Source: Macroventuria anomochaeta (Eukaryota; Ascomycota; Dothideomycetes; Pleosporales; Didymellaceae). From it: a stretch of DNA of 64,000 nucleotides. The notes under the pieces were generated by a model. The model saw nothing but the letters and a program-made list of their open reading frames with translations, was not told the origin of the DNA and did no database searches. Made by a program: the position numbers and the translations under genes. The DNA lies in contig NW_022985383.1 in the NCBI RefSeq assembly GCF_010093625.1, forward strand, positions 308,851-372,850, in the 5' to 3' direction. Positions 13,008 to 23,982 of the stretch are shown here, in pieces (within the stretch, counting starts at the first letter, position 1; each line of letters starts with the position of its first letter).

Positions 13008-13550
13008 AGCAACAAGGAGGTGCAGAGAATTTCCCATGTTTTCAATAGTCTGTCCGAGTTTGCTTGCATTGTTTTATCCCCCATTTCTGCGACGGTCTCC
13101 TTTCAGAGCGTCATGAAGCTTGTTGAAGGGTTGGATAGGGACTCTTCCTGTACATTTGCATAGCTATGAGTGTATGTGTAGGAATGTACAAAATCGGATT
13201 TCTGTGTTCATCGATGTCTGCTATATCCCACGCCCTTTTGATGCATCGTGTGATGCTCATTGCACGGATACTGTGCTCGGTGCGAAGTACGCCGAAACTT
13301 CAAAAGCGGTCTGGATAAATTATCCTGCATCGTGAGCATTTGTTGGGCCTCGACTTTGCGGGATATTGGTCTGGCCAGAAATCCTCCGTTCCGGCACGAT
13401 AGATGACCATGCGGGACTAATCCAGGTACGGGTGATGCTTTGCGGACTGTCGAGATGTCAGGAATCTATAACACTCTCATCGCTACGTAAGTAAAAAGTA
13501 TTTCGTTTCTGTAAATGTTCCTCGACACTAGTACTACAACCTGAACCATT
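13008..13550. other. Intergenic, 3' side of the dehydrogenase gene
   Basis: About 540 bp between two converging transcripts. I see no gene. It is presumably 3' untranslated sequence and terminators. Confidence 0.5.
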
Positions 13551-14009
13551 TCATAAGTCCATGTAAACATCAGAAACATCCTCCAAGGTCATGAGGCTGA
13601 TGCGGGCGACCTCGTGTGTGAATGTATATCCGCGGGTCGGAAGATCCCGGGCAGACGTCAGCTGGAGAAAGTGTGGAAAGCGCCCCGCAACCACCCCTCC
13701 ACTCGGTATCCGCACTTGCATCATCGTCAAAGCTCCCATGCTGCCGCCGCAAAGCGCATCGATATCGGCGCTCGCGCGACGACGCGGTGTTTCTCGCGGG
13801 AAAGTGCCATCAATCAGCTTCCGAGCTCTCTGCGGGTTCTTCCGCCACAATTGAGGCACCTCCAGAGCTCCAATGGCTGAGATATCGTGAGCTTGTGACT
13901 TGCCGAGGGAGCTGTCCACGGCTGTCCAACCGATCTGTCTCCCAAACAAATACCGACTTGTCTCCGCATGCCCGACTCTACCCACTTGGACCCAGACATC
14001 TGACTTCAT
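13551..14009 (-). CDS. Possible 152-aa protein of unknown function
   Basis: A single open frame from ATG at 14009 to TGA at 13551. The frame is also open upstream, into the fructose-bisphosphatase leader, but the Met at 14009 leaves a 166-bp divergent spacer. The translation is balanced, with structured-looking segments such as SADIDALCGGSMGALTMMQV and YTFTHEVARISLMTLEDVSD, and no low complexity. I recognise no family, signal peptide or membrane helix. Open frames on the opposite strand over the same bases look less protein-like. Without homology this could still be a chance frame in a GC-rich promoter. Confidence 0.42.
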   Translation of the reverse strand: MKSDVWVQVGRVGHAETSRYLFGRQIGWTAVDSSLGKSQAHDISAIGALEVPQLWRKNPQRARKLIDGTFPRETPRRRASADIDALCGGSMGALTMMQVRIPSGGVVAGRFPHFLQLTSARDLPTRGYTFTHEVARISLMTLEDVSDVYMDL

Positions 14010-14175
14010 AATAACTACTGGCGCCTTCCCCACGCGTCGATGATCGAGAACTCCCTCTAACTTTTCTGCTTCGACCCTCTTCACTTCTTCCTCTTCCTCC
14101 ACACTACCAGATACCCCTTTACGCCCCCAGAATACCCCCAAAACACCTAATTCTACTACGAATACAGTCGATAAC

Positions 14176-15384
14176 ATGGCGACCACCGGAAACGGCCAAC
14201 AGAACAAGCAGGAGGCGATCAACACTGACATCATCACCCTCACACGATTCCTCACAGAAGAGCAGTCGAAACACAAGGAGGCTACCGGTGACTTCACGTG
14301 AGCTTCATAGTGCTCTCTATCGAAACTTGAACCTAATCAGGGTATCAGACTTCTTTGCCATGCCCTTCAATTCGCGTTCAAGAGCATTGCCTACTACATT
14401 CGGAGAGCCACATTGGTCAACGTACGCAGCACTGGAATCTCGGCATACGACAGTAACTGACTTTTGTAGCTTACTGGACTAGCTGGTCAATCAAATGCCA
14501 CCGGTGACGACCAGAAGAAGCTCGACGTAATCGGCGATGAGCTCTTCATCTCTGCCATGCGCTCCTGCGGTCGCGTGCGCCTCCTTGTCTCTGAGGAGCA
14601 AGAAGAGCTGATTATGTTCGACGAGTTCCCCAACGCGCGTTACGCTGTAGCCTGCGATCCCATCGACGGCTCCTCCAACCTCGACGCTGGAGTCTCAGTC
14701 GGAACCATCTTCGCAGTATACAAGCTGGCCGAGGGCGCGAAGGGCACAAAAGAGGATCTCTTGAAGCCCGGCACAGAGATGGTCGCCTCAGGGTTCACTA
14801 TGTACGGTGCCTCCGCACAGCTCGTCATCACAATGAAGGGCGGCAACGTCAACGGCTTCACCCTCGACACCGCGTTCGGCGAGTTCATCCTCACACACCC
14901 CGACATGCAGATTCCCAAGAAGCGCGCCATCTACTCCGTCAACGAGGGTAACTCGCTGTACTGGGAGGAGCCGGTCAAGGAGTATATCAACAGCCTGAAG
15001 TACCCGCAAGAAGAGGGCGGCAAGCCATACAGTGCGCGCTACATCGGTTCCATGGTCGCTGATGCGTACCGAACGTTGCTGTACGGCGGTATCTTCGCAT
15101 ACCCCTCGGATAAAAAGAGCCCCAAGGGCAAGCTGCGTATATTGTACGAGTGCGCACCCATGGCCATGGTTTTCGAGAACGGTAAGCTATATCCTCATTC
15201 CTCACGCGTGATTATAGAATCGTTGCTGACGTGACACGCAGCTGGTGGCAAGGCTGTCAACAGCAAGATGGAGCGTATGCTCGAAGTCGTGCCCGAGCAC
15301 ATCCACGACCGATCGGGTATTTTCATGGGCTCGGAACAGGAGGTACAGAAGGTCATCGACACCCACAAGAAGTTCCAGAAATAG
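14176..15384 (+). CDS. FBP1: Fructose-1,6-bisphosphatase
   Basis: Cytosolic gluconeogenic enzyme that hydrolyses fructose 1,6-bisphosphate to fructose 6-phosphate. Four exons (14176-14297, 14349-14421, 14470-15181, 15242-15384) join to 349 residues, the normal eukaryotic length. Introns are 51, 48 and 60 nt. The tiny second exon encodes the conserved helix LLCHALQFAFKSIAYYIRRA and is visible only after splicing. The metal-binding and catalytic block DPIDGSSNLDAGVSVGTIF is intact, followed by GEFILTHPDMQIPKKRAIYS, GSMVADAYRTLLYGGIFAYP and the C-terminal LYECAPMAMVFENAGGKAVN. The family is regulated by glucose repression and by AMP/fructose 2,6-bisphosphate, but no specific promoter site could be read here. 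Confidence 0.97.
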
Positions 15385-16749
15385 GCACGAGTGGGTAGTT
15401 TAGTTGTTTGAGGCGAGTTTGTTTGGCAAAAGCATTGGGATGGTACATACCTAGTACGCTATGTATGAACACTTTAGGACTTGCAGACGCTTCTTGGTCG
15501 GTCTCCATGTGCATGCTGCTGAGATCGACAGCACGAGTGTGTTGGTGATGGTGGCTTTACAGGTGCCCCACTCGATAGACCGCTCAGACTCCACGAACGG
15601 CCTTGATAGTGACCACCTCAGCTTAAGTGATAGGAAGATTTTGCTTGCAGAACGGCTTCAGCCGGAAGTATGTACCATAGATTATGAATCTCAGCTGATC
15701 ATGATGTGTTATGGTTGTGCGACTTTTTTTTGGATCGTTATGATCACCACCTCACACGTGAAAAGTGTTACCAAGTCGACCAGGGGTGCGTCCAAATTCT
15801 TAGCCCTCCCATACTACTTCCTTCATTTCGTTCCAAGTCGTCCACTATACTAGCATAGATCTGAGTGCGACTCAGTCACCGCTCGTCTTCATGCCTAACG
15901 TCACGTCTACTGAACGGTCTCATCAAGAACTCGTGCATGCATGCATCGCAGTCCTTTCTACTACCCCAAATATACCCTTTGCTCACCTCGTCTATAACAC
16001 CGGTATTGCTGCCATACAAGACAAGGACCAACGTTGGTGAAGCCATGGGCTTGCAGGAAAATTATTCTGGTCCTGCATGTGATGTGGGATGTGGGATGTG
16101 ATTCCAAGCTGCATGAAAGATGCCGTGCTATATTTGGCGCGCATATCTTGGGTTTGCCGAACGATGCCAGCAGAACGCTCGCCTGTTCACCATCACTCAC
16201 TGCGCATTGCAGTCTAGCAATGCAAACTCAAGATCAATCACAGTATTGTATGCACCTAAAGAAATTGCACCTATATTGCAGCCTCAATATCGATAAGATA
16301 GAGCCTCTGTACCACATCCATGAACTGGCATGATCCCACTTTGGTCTTTACATAGCCGCCCGCGCCAGGGTCGCTAGTCGAACTGCAGCTGCCATTCGCT
16401 CAGGCCCGAGTCAAGCTTCACGCTAAGACTGCCAACCCTCTCTCTCAACGCCCGGATCTTCTCTCGTGCTGGGCAATGGAGCGAATAGGACAGCCAACGC
16501 TCGCCGTGCCCATCACCATGCGGGCCTCTCCTTCCTTCCGACGGCCACAGCACGCCCAGTCTTGCAGGGGTGCAGCCGTTTCCTGTGCATATGGCTTGTG
16601 TGAGGAGGTGACAAACACGGCTCTGCAAGCCCCCAACGCGGTGAACGAACGGTCTCAGAACACCGAGTAGGATTCGCCCTGCAGCACCCTGGAGCCGCTG
16701 GAGGCTTTGGGGCGTTCAGGCCCTCTTGTACGGACGAACGGTGTGAAGC
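15385..16749. other. Intergenic stretch, no gene supported
   Basis: About 1.36 kb between two genes on the same strand. Only short chance frames are visible. The last few hundred bases should be the promoter and leader of the downstream 1322-residue gene. Confidence 0.55.
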
Positions 16750-19700
16750 ATGTCTTCTCACAACTATCCCGCGGTGCCTCCTCCACCAGCGACCGCGCCC
16801 CGACACGGGCAGCCCATCTCTCCTGGCCCTGCTGCTACCGTACGACCGGGCATTATCACGCAAGGAACTGCTTTTGCGCAGACCCATGGCAATCTGCAGA
16901 CTCCGACGAGCGTGACCTCTTTAAGCCCTTTCTCCCCGTTTGCGAACAATTCGTCCTCGCCGTATGCACCCTCGCCCGTAGCTAGCTCGCCAATGGCTGC
17001 CCCATACAACCCGCAGCAATGGAGAGGCAATGGGAGACCAGGCGTGCAATATGCGCCTCAGCAGACGCAGATGTCAATCAATCCAGTACGGGCGCAGGAC
17101 CTGTCGGGACATGAAGAGGCCATGCCCTCCCCACCACCGCCGTACACGCCCGCCCACGCTCAAAGCCACAACATATCACAGGCCTTGAGCTCGTCGCCGG
17201 GACACGCCTTCCCACAGAACCACCCTCCTCCCCCACCCATACCGCAGACCAGCACACCTTCATCTGCGCGCGCAGCTCGAAGCTTCCACAATCGTCCCGT
17301 CTCGATAGCCATACCGTCTGGCTCTGCTGCAGCACCAGTGAACACTCAATTTGCGCCTCCACCTGTAGCACCTGGCAGAGAGAGGTCTTCATCTCGTGGT
17401 CTGTCCAACAAGTTCAGCCTCTCGAACTTCCGCAACAGGAATAATGACCACAGTCCTGCACCGAGTGCAATCGAGTCGCTACATATGAGCACACACGATG
17501 TGCTGCAACGAGGGGACCCCGGGCCAGCTTCGCAGCGAAACTTCGCTCAGTACACACCCAGCCCACTGGATCGACGGTGGGTTCCTGACACGCAGTCACC
17601 GATCAGACCACCAAACTCGCGAAGAGCTGCCTCGGCTGGCGTCCTTGGCCATGGCACAGAGACTCGGACGCCTGGCGATCAGACGCCTCCTAACATGCAG
17701 TCGAGTTGGGGACCAGGCATGCCGTTGCCCCCTCCACCGCCTGGCCCTCCACCGAGTAGCTCGAGGTCACAAAGTGTTGGCCCTGGCTCTGATTCGGACC
17801 GTTCGTCAGGTTATCCCTCAGCTCCTCCGACGCGCAGACCAGGGCAGACTACCCTTGGGCCTATTCCACCAACGCCTATGGGATGGGAGGACGAGCCAGC
17901 TCCAGCCCCAGCTCCCGCACCACCTCCAGCAAGATCACTGGCAGCTCATGGTCTGCACGTCGATACGAGCCCGCAAGCTGGCCGACATGACGAGTATGTT
18001 GCCTCACCTCCAGACACGGAGAGTGAGCCGACAGTGTCCGGACGTTCGATGACTTCACACTCGGGATCAGGCAGCACACTCTCACGACCCAGACGTGAGG
18101 GCAGTGCTCGGGGCAGCATTCGTGAACGTAGGGAAGAGAGTCGTGCTGCACGTGAGCGGCGCACCGAACCAAGCAACAACCCTTGGGCACAGGATCTTGA
18201 GCTATCCAACGCGAAACCAGCGGACCTAGAGCTGACTTCACCCGATGGTGGGCTGTCACGACGTGGTGCGATTACAAGAGGTCCCCGGAGCGGCGGAGCA
18301 TTACGGTCACCAAGAAGCGCACATCTGTATGATGATCCAGGGTCCGCCAACTCTACCCCGCGAATCATTACGGGCCCACGGGCTGTGTCTGGCGCCGCCC
18401 CTACACCACCGTTCTCGCCAGGTACGGAACATCTTTCTCAGAAAGCCCCGGCAGCCTTCCCTGCCAAAGCCCTCCCTACACCTCCGCCACATTCTGCTGA
18501 GGATGAGAGAGGTCTGACAACTCCATCAGAGGTCGTAAACCGCTCAGTATTGCAAACATCGTCGCACTCTGTGTCGACGCCACATGACCCGTCACTTCGC
18601 ACACCGAAACCGACAGGTCGAGATGCATTTGCTCAAGCGTCGATCGAGCGGCACCGTGCTTTCATCGAGAAAGAGATGCATGCCGAGAATGACGAGGAAC
18701 GACTGGAGCTCTTTGCGGAGTTCATAGTCACGGAATCGAGGTTTCGGCGAGATCGGTACTCGGGTGCTTTCGATGCTATGGCAGGCGAAGTCATGGATTT
18801 GACAAGAGACTTGTGGCGTTCAAACAAGACTTCTGGGCGGAGGGCCATCACCCCAAGTGCCCAGGTCACTCCTCCAATACCAAGAAGCAAGCGCTCTGGA
18901 TCCATATCAGGTGAATCACCAGACACGAGGCCTTCTGATTCAGTGCCCACAACAGCTGCAAGCCCAGCGTCTTCTCGAGGCCAGTTTACGCCGCACACTG
19001 AGCCTGCGTCGCCCTCTAGCGCATCAAGCCAACGTGCTCGTGATGCTTCTTGGAGTAACAACTACCATCCTTCGCTATCGCCAATCCCTAGCATGGCTAT
19101 GAGCACGATCCCGGACGAGGAAGATTCGAGAGGACGTTCTGCAAGCCGTTGGTGGGAAAGTGACGATGGATCGCAGGGTGTCGGCGGCAGGCGGTTGGAG
19201 AGGAGTAAGCGAGAGTCGAAGTACATGGGTTTGGTGATGGAGACACAGGAAAGCTTCCACCGGGATGGACAGAACCAGACTACACCCAAGCATTACCGGG
19301 CAAGCTCCAGTAGCAGACCAGTACCGTATGGAGCGAACGAATACCCACCTGAGAAGGCTGGCTTTCATGATGGCAAAGGAAAGCAACCGGCTTCGTACGA
19401 CTACTTCCCTACCCCGACTCCACCGGCAGTCGATCCGCACAAGCTCGATGTGTCTAGGCTTGTCACCCTACCGCCACCATACCCGCGTCACCATCCTGCC
19501 GTCAACAACAATCATCCTGATCTGGCGTCCATAAGAAGCAGCCTGCGAACACTGACCGATCTTGGCGATGTGAAGACAACCAAAGCCAGTTTCGAAACGA
19601 AGATGGAAGCACGGAAGGAGTCGGAGAACACATCACTGAACGACCGACGGGCGCAGATCCGGTACAATATCCAAGAGAACCTGCGAAACGGCCAAATGAG

Positions 19701-20718
19701 CTTTCAGGATGCAGCGAAAGCTGATGCAGAGTTCGAAGCCCGCGAGCACCAGCGTGCGCAGGACGTGGTACAGAACATCTTTGACACCTTTCAAGCCGAA
19801 GTCGCGAATACTCTTCATGCTATGTTCTGCGAACGGGTCACCAAGGTGACCGCATCAATCGAACATCTTAAAGGTCGCTTGTCTAGTGAGGCGCAGGAGC
19901 TGAATCCAAATCAAACGCAAGAGGAAGGCGACGAGAAGCCGGAACTCTTGGAGATGCTCACCTTGCTGAAGTGGTTGCTCGAGCTCCGCGAGCAACTTCA
20001 CAAGGAGCTGTTTGAGCTCGAGAACGAGCGCAACGATCTGTACCGAGACATCATCGTCCTACCCTATGTCCAGGCTAAGAACGACCAGAAGGTCAAGGAG
20101 GCGACTGACTTCTTCCGCCGCGACGCACAGGACCGCAAGGTCACTTTCGAGAAGGAGATTCTCAAGCGCTATGAAGAGTTTCTTGAAGTTATCGAGCGCA
20201 ACGTAACGCGCGGTGTCGAGACACAACTCTCAGCTTTCTGGGACATTGCACCCGGCCTGCTGGCAATTGTGCAAAAAGTGCCGCACCAACTCGATGGTTT
20301 CGGCATCCTGATCCCGGCCCAGGAGTACAGCGAGAACCCAGCGTACCACGACTTCCCGCTGCAGTACCTCTACACTCTTCTCGCACACGCAGGTCGCTCG
20401 GCGTATCAGTTCATTGAGTCCCAGATAAATCTCCTTTGCCTGCTGCACGAGGTCAAGACAGCCGTCATGACCGCTGGCTCGCGCCTCCTCGAGACGCAGA
20501 GACTGCTAGAAGGCGAAGATCTCACCAGCGTGGACCTTGAGATGAAAGCCATCCGCGCCGATGAAGAGCAGCGGCTGACAGACGACTTGAAGGAGAAGGT
20601 CGGGCTTGTGGAGAGCCAGTGGAACGAGGCTCTGGGGCGGGGTTTGAAAGAGTGCAAGACAAAGGTTGAGGAATTTCTTACTGAACAAGGGGGTTGGGAT
20701 GATAGTTTGAGCGAGTAG
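16750..20718 (+). CDS. 1322-aa protein: disordered Pro/Ser-rich N-terminus, coiled-coil C-terminal domain
   Basis: One intronless frame of 1322 residues. Residues 1 to about 620 are low complexity, rich in Pro, Ser, Arg and Gln, with poly-Pro runs (PLPPPPPGPPP) that could bind SH3, WW or EVH1 domains. A short helical block follows at about 630-700 (ERHRAFIEKEMHAENDEERL), then more disorder to about 930. The last 380 residues are predominantly helical and charged, with long heptad-like stretches (LRNGQMSFQDAAKADAEFEA; LELREQLHKELFELENERND; DFFRRDAQDRKVTFEKEILK). They include a more compact part around VPHQLDGFGILIPAQEYSEN that looks like a folded, conserved domain. There is no membrane helix or enzyme motif. 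The design suggests a scaffold at the cortex, in endocytosis or at the cytoskeleton, but this is inference and I do not recognise the family. Confidence 0.85.
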   Translation: MSSHNYPAVPPPPATAPRHGQPISPGPAATVRPGIITQGTAFAQTHGNLQTPTSVTSLSPFSPFANNSSSPYAPSPVASSPMAAPYNPQQWRGNGRPGVQYAPQQTQMSINPVRAQDLSGHEEAMPSPPPPYTPAHAQSHNISQALSSSPGHAFPQNHPPPPPIPQTSTPSSARAARSFHNRPVSIAIPSGSAAAPVNTQFAPPPVAPGRERSSSRGLSNKFSLSNFRNRNNDHSPAPSAIESLHMSTHDVLQRGDPGPASQRNFAQYTPSPLDRRWVPDTQSPIRPPNSRRAASAGVLGHGTETRTPGDQTPPNMQSSWGPGMPLPPPPPGPPPSSSRSQSVGPGSDSDRSSGYPSAPPTRRPGQTTLGPIPPTPMGWEDEPAPAPAPAPPPARSLAAHGLHVDTSPQAGRHDEYVASPPDTESEPTVSGRSMTSHSGSGSTLSRPRREGSARGSIRERREESRAARERRTEPSNNPWAQDLELSNAKPADLELTSPDGGLSRRGAITRGPRSGGALRSPRSAHLYDDPGSANSTPRIITGPRAVSGAAPTPPFSPGTEHLSQKAPAAFPAKALPTPPPHSAEDERGLTTPSEVVNRSVLQTSSHSVSTPHDPSLRTPKPTGRDAFAQASIERHRAFIEKEMHAENDEERLELFAEFIVTESRFRRDRYSGAFDAMAGEVMDLTRDLWRSNKTSGRRAITPSAQVTPPIPRSKRSGSISGESPDTRPSDSVPTTAASPASSRGQFTPHTEPASPSSASSQRARDASWSNNYHPSLSPIPSMAMSTIPDEEDSRGRSASRWWESDDGSQGVGGRRLERSKRESKYMGLVMETQESFHRDGQNQTTPKHYRASSSSRPVPYGANEYPPEKAGFHDGKGKQPASYDYFPTPTPPAVDPHKLDVSRLVTLPPPYPRHHPAVNNNHPDLASIRSSLRTLTDLGDVKTTKASFETKMEARKESENTSLNDRRAQIRYNIQENLRNGQMSFQDAAKADAEFEAREHQRAQDVVQNIFDTFQAEVANTLHAMFCERVTKVTASIEHLKGRLSSEAQELNPNQTQEEGDEKPELLEMLTLLKWLLELREQLHKELFELENERNDLYRDIIVLPYVQAKNDQKVKEATDFFRRDAQDRKVTFEKEILKRYEEFLEVIERNVTRGVETQLSAFWDIAPGLLAIVQKVPHQLDGFGILIPAQEYSENPAYHDFPLQYLYTLLAHAGRSAYQFIESQINLLCLLHEVKTAVMTAGSRLLETQRLLEGEDLTSVDLEMKAIRADEEQRLTDDLKEKVGLVESQWNEALGRGLKECKTKVEEFLTEQGGWDDSLSE

Positions 20719-21683
20719 AGTGGGGCAAGCACGTTCTTTCTAGTTTTTTGTTGGATTTGAGCACAGATACCCATCTTTCGCTGTTGTTTGTAGATGTGTT
20801 GAATGAGATGTTCGTACAGTTGTTCTCGATGCACTGAGTATCGCAGGGCTCCAGTGCCACATGTGAACGTCCACGCAACAAATCGCGAGCCCATACGCAG
20901 AGCATCTTACATTTTCCTTGCATTCTCCTCAGGCCTATCGTTGGAACTTGCTGATGTACCTCAGTGAAGCCTCCTTGTGCACTGTGGCTGCGTTATCATT
21001 ATCGAACGCGTCTGACATGTGGTCACCGGCTGCAGGGACCACCGTTTCGCAAGGGCTGGTGCGCCTCTGTGCGCCTCCGGAGATAGTAGCAAGCAATACG
21101 AAGCGTTACTACTTGTCTTCTATGCTCGCTTTCCTCAGTTTGACGTCAGTGCAGATTCTGTTCAGTCCAACTGCCATTCGTTCGGGTGCAGGAAAGCTCG
21201 TTCGTTCACCGCCTACCCCGAATGCAGCTAGCCGCCGCGCACTGGCCGGCGCCTCACAGAAAATATCCCACTTGAAAGTACAGCGTACCCTCCACCCTCT
21301 CACCGTTTCCCACCACCACACACAAAGCTCTCCAAAGTCCCGGTCCCCTCACGCGGATCGTCACATAACAGAAAAGAAACAAAAAAATCCAGAAAACTAC
21401 AAAAAAAATTCCGTGCGACGCACTCCTCCCGCTTCGTCAACCCCTCCACCGTTGTCGAGCGACCTTCCCTTTCACGACCGCACGTCGCAAGTAGAAGGAA
21501 CGCAGCACACTCGCCTGTCCACTCCCTAGGTCTCTCACAGGACCGCTTCTTGTCGCAAGTTGTCTGACACGCAGGTGAGTCCAAACTTTTCTGGTGAAGC
21601 GAGCGCACCTGCACATGCGCACCCTGCACCTTCCCGCAAAATTCACAGCACACCGCCACTAACACACCGCGCAGATAGCCACC
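20719..21683. promoter_or_regulatory. PAB1 promoter and leader, with A-rich tract
   Basis: The 965 bp before the poly(A)-binding protein start. An A-rich tract lies at about 21369-21412 (runs of 7 and 8 A within a stretch of about two-thirds A). A leader intron follows at 21575-21674, and the ATG at 21684 sits in an ideal GCCACC context. In animals PABPC1 represses its own translation by binding an A-rich leader element. Whether this tract is transcribed, and so could act the same way, cannot be told from sequence alone. Confidence 0.5.
21575..21674 (+). other. Probable 5' UTR intron of PAB1
   Basis: GTGAGT donor directly after GCAG, and CGCAG acceptor nine bases before the start codon, about 100 nt, rich in C and T near its 3' end. 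It removes no coding sequence. Long leader introns are common in highly expressed fungal genes. Confidence 0.6.
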
Positions 21684-23982
21684 ATGTCTGAAGTCGCCAA
21701 CGCCACCTCTCCCGTCCAGGACGGTGCTGCCAACGCCAACAGCGCCGAGGTCAACACCCAGGTCCCTGCCGCCCAGGGCGAGGCTCCCACTCCCACCGCC
21801 CAGCAGGCTCACCAGAACTCCGCCTCCCTCTATGTCGGCGAGCTCGATCCCTCCGTCACCGAGGCCATGCTCTTCGAGCTGTTCTCCTCCATCGGCCAGG
21901 TCGCCTCGATCCGTGTCTGTCGTGACGCCGTTACCCGTCGCTCGCTCGGTTACGCCTATGTTAACTACAACAGCTCTGAGGACGGCGAGAAGGCCCTCGA
22001 GGAGCTGAACTACACCGTTATCAAGGGCAGGCCTTGCCGCATCATGTGGTCTCAGCGTGACCCCGCTCTGCGCAAGACTGGTCAGGGCAACGTCTTCATC
22101 AAGAACCTTGACCACGCCATTGACAACAAGGCTCTTCACGACACCTTCGCCGCCTTCGGCAACATCCTGTCCTGCAAGGTCGCTCAGGACGAGATGGGCA
22201 ACTCCAAGGGCTACGGATTTGTCCATTACGAGACGGCCGAGGCCGCCAACAACGCCATCAAGCACGTTAACGGCATGCTTCTGAACGAGAAGAAGGTCTT
22301 CGTCGGCCACCACATCCCCAAGAAGGAGCGCATGAGCAAGTTCGAGGAGATGAAGGCCAACTTCACCAACATCTACGTCAAGAACATCGACCTCGATGTC
22401 ACCGACGACGAGTTCCGTGAGCTCTTCGAGAAGCACGGAGATATCACCTCCGCGTCCATCGCAAGGGACGACCAGGGCAAGAGCCGTGGTTTCGGTTTCG
22501 TCAACTACATCAAGCACGAGGCTGCCTCCGCTGCCGTCGAGGCTTTGAACGACACCGACTTCAAGGGCCAGAAGCTCTACGTCGGCCGTGCCCAGAAGAA
22601 GCACGAGCGTGAGGAGGAGCTCCGCAAGCAGTACGAGGCTGCCCGTCTTGAGAAGCAGTCCAAGTACCAGGGCGTCAACCTCTACATCAAGAACCTCGGC
22701 GACGATGTCGATGATGAGAAGCTCCGCGAGATGTTCACTCCTTTCGGTACCATCACCTCCGCTAAGGTCATGCGCGATGCCGTCCCCGCTGAGGGCGCCA
22801 AGGCCGAGTCCGACTCTGAGGAGAAGAAGGCTGAGACCGAGGAGAAGAAGGCTGAGACTGAGGAGAAGAAGGATGAGAAGGAGGATGCTGAGGAGAAGAA
22901 GGACGAGTCCTCTGATGAGAAGAAGGATGACTCCACCAAGGCTGGCGACAAGGTCACCATCAAGGGCGAGAAGAAGATCCTCGGCAAGAGCAAGGGTTTC
23001 GGTTTCGTCTGCTTCAGCAACCCCGACGAGGCGACCAAGGCTGTTACCGACATGAACCAGCGCATGTTCGATGGCAAGCCTCTCTACGTCGCTCTTGCTC
23101 AGCGCAAGGATGTCCGCAAGAACCAGCTCGAGGCCACCATCCAGGCCCGCAATCAGCTCCGCATGCAGCAGCAACAGCAGCAGCAGTTCGGCGGCATGCC
23201 CCAGATGTTCGTCGCTCCTGGCCAGCCCATGATGTTCCCTCCTGGCGGTCGTGGCCAGATGCCTTTCCCCGCTAGCATCCCTGGTCAGCAGGGCGGTCGT
23301 GGTGGCTTCCCCGGCGGTATGCCCCAGCAGGGTGGCCGTGGCGGCCCCAACGCCCAGCAGATGCCTCCCATGTACATGCCTCCCGGCATGGCTCCCGGTG
23401 GTTTCCCCGCTCCTTACATGACTCCTCAGTACATGCAGCTCGCTGCTCAAGCTCAGCAGGCCATGGGTGGCCGTGGTGGTCGCGGCGCCGGCCCCATGCC
23501 CGGCATGCCCGGTATGCCCCAGGGTCAGATGGCTCCCGCGATGCGCGGCGGCCAGGGCTTCCCTCAGGGTGGTCGTGGCGGTCCTAACGGCCGTCCTGGC
23601 CAGGGTCCTCAGGCTGGCTTCCCTCAGGGCCGCCCCGCTGGTATCGACCTGAACGTCCTCAACGCTGCTCCTGCCGGCCAGCAGAAGCAGATGCTCGGTG
23701 AGGCGCTTTACCCCAAGATTCACGAGATGCAGCCCGAGTTGGCTGGCAAGATCACTGGTATGCTCCTTGAGATGGACAACAGTGAGCTCATCAACCTGTA
23801 AGTCACCTTCCAATTTGCACATTGAGCCATAACTAACACGTCACAGCACCTCCGACGAGTCCGCTCTCCGCGCCAAGGTCGATGAGGCCATGAGTGTCTA
23901 CGACGAATACGTCAAGAACAAGGACGGTGAGGGCGAGAAGGAGGCCCCCAAGGAGGAGACTAAGGAAGAGACCAAGGCTTAA
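21684..23982 (+). CDS. PAB1: Polyadenylate-binding protein
   Basis: Binds mRNA poly(A) tails and contacts eIF4G and deadenylases. Exons 21684-23797 and 23847-23982 give 749 residues. There are four RRMs: LYVGEL/GYAYVNY, VFIKNL/KGYGFVHY, IYVKNI/RGFGFVNY, LYIKNL/KGFGFVCF. RRM4 is interrupted between its RNP2 and RNP1 motifs by about 65 residues of Lys/Glu repeats (EEKKAET units). A Gln/Met/Gly/Pro linker with many GGRGG motifs follows (about residues 490-640), then the C-terminal MLLE domain (ALYPKIHEMQPELAGKITGM) that binds PAM2 peptides. The 49-nt intron falls at the end of the MLLE domain, and the last exon ends in an acidic tail. Codon use is strongly biased to C-ending codons, as expected of a very highly expressed gene, and this creates an 840-codon open frame on the opposite strand. 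Confidence 0.97.

Noticed and set aside
21300..23822. 840-codon open frame on the minus strand opposite PAB1
   Set aside because: It is the mirror of strongly biased codon use in PAB1 (C-ending codons rarely create antisense stops). Its translation is Leu/Gly/Val-rich repetition without any domain.
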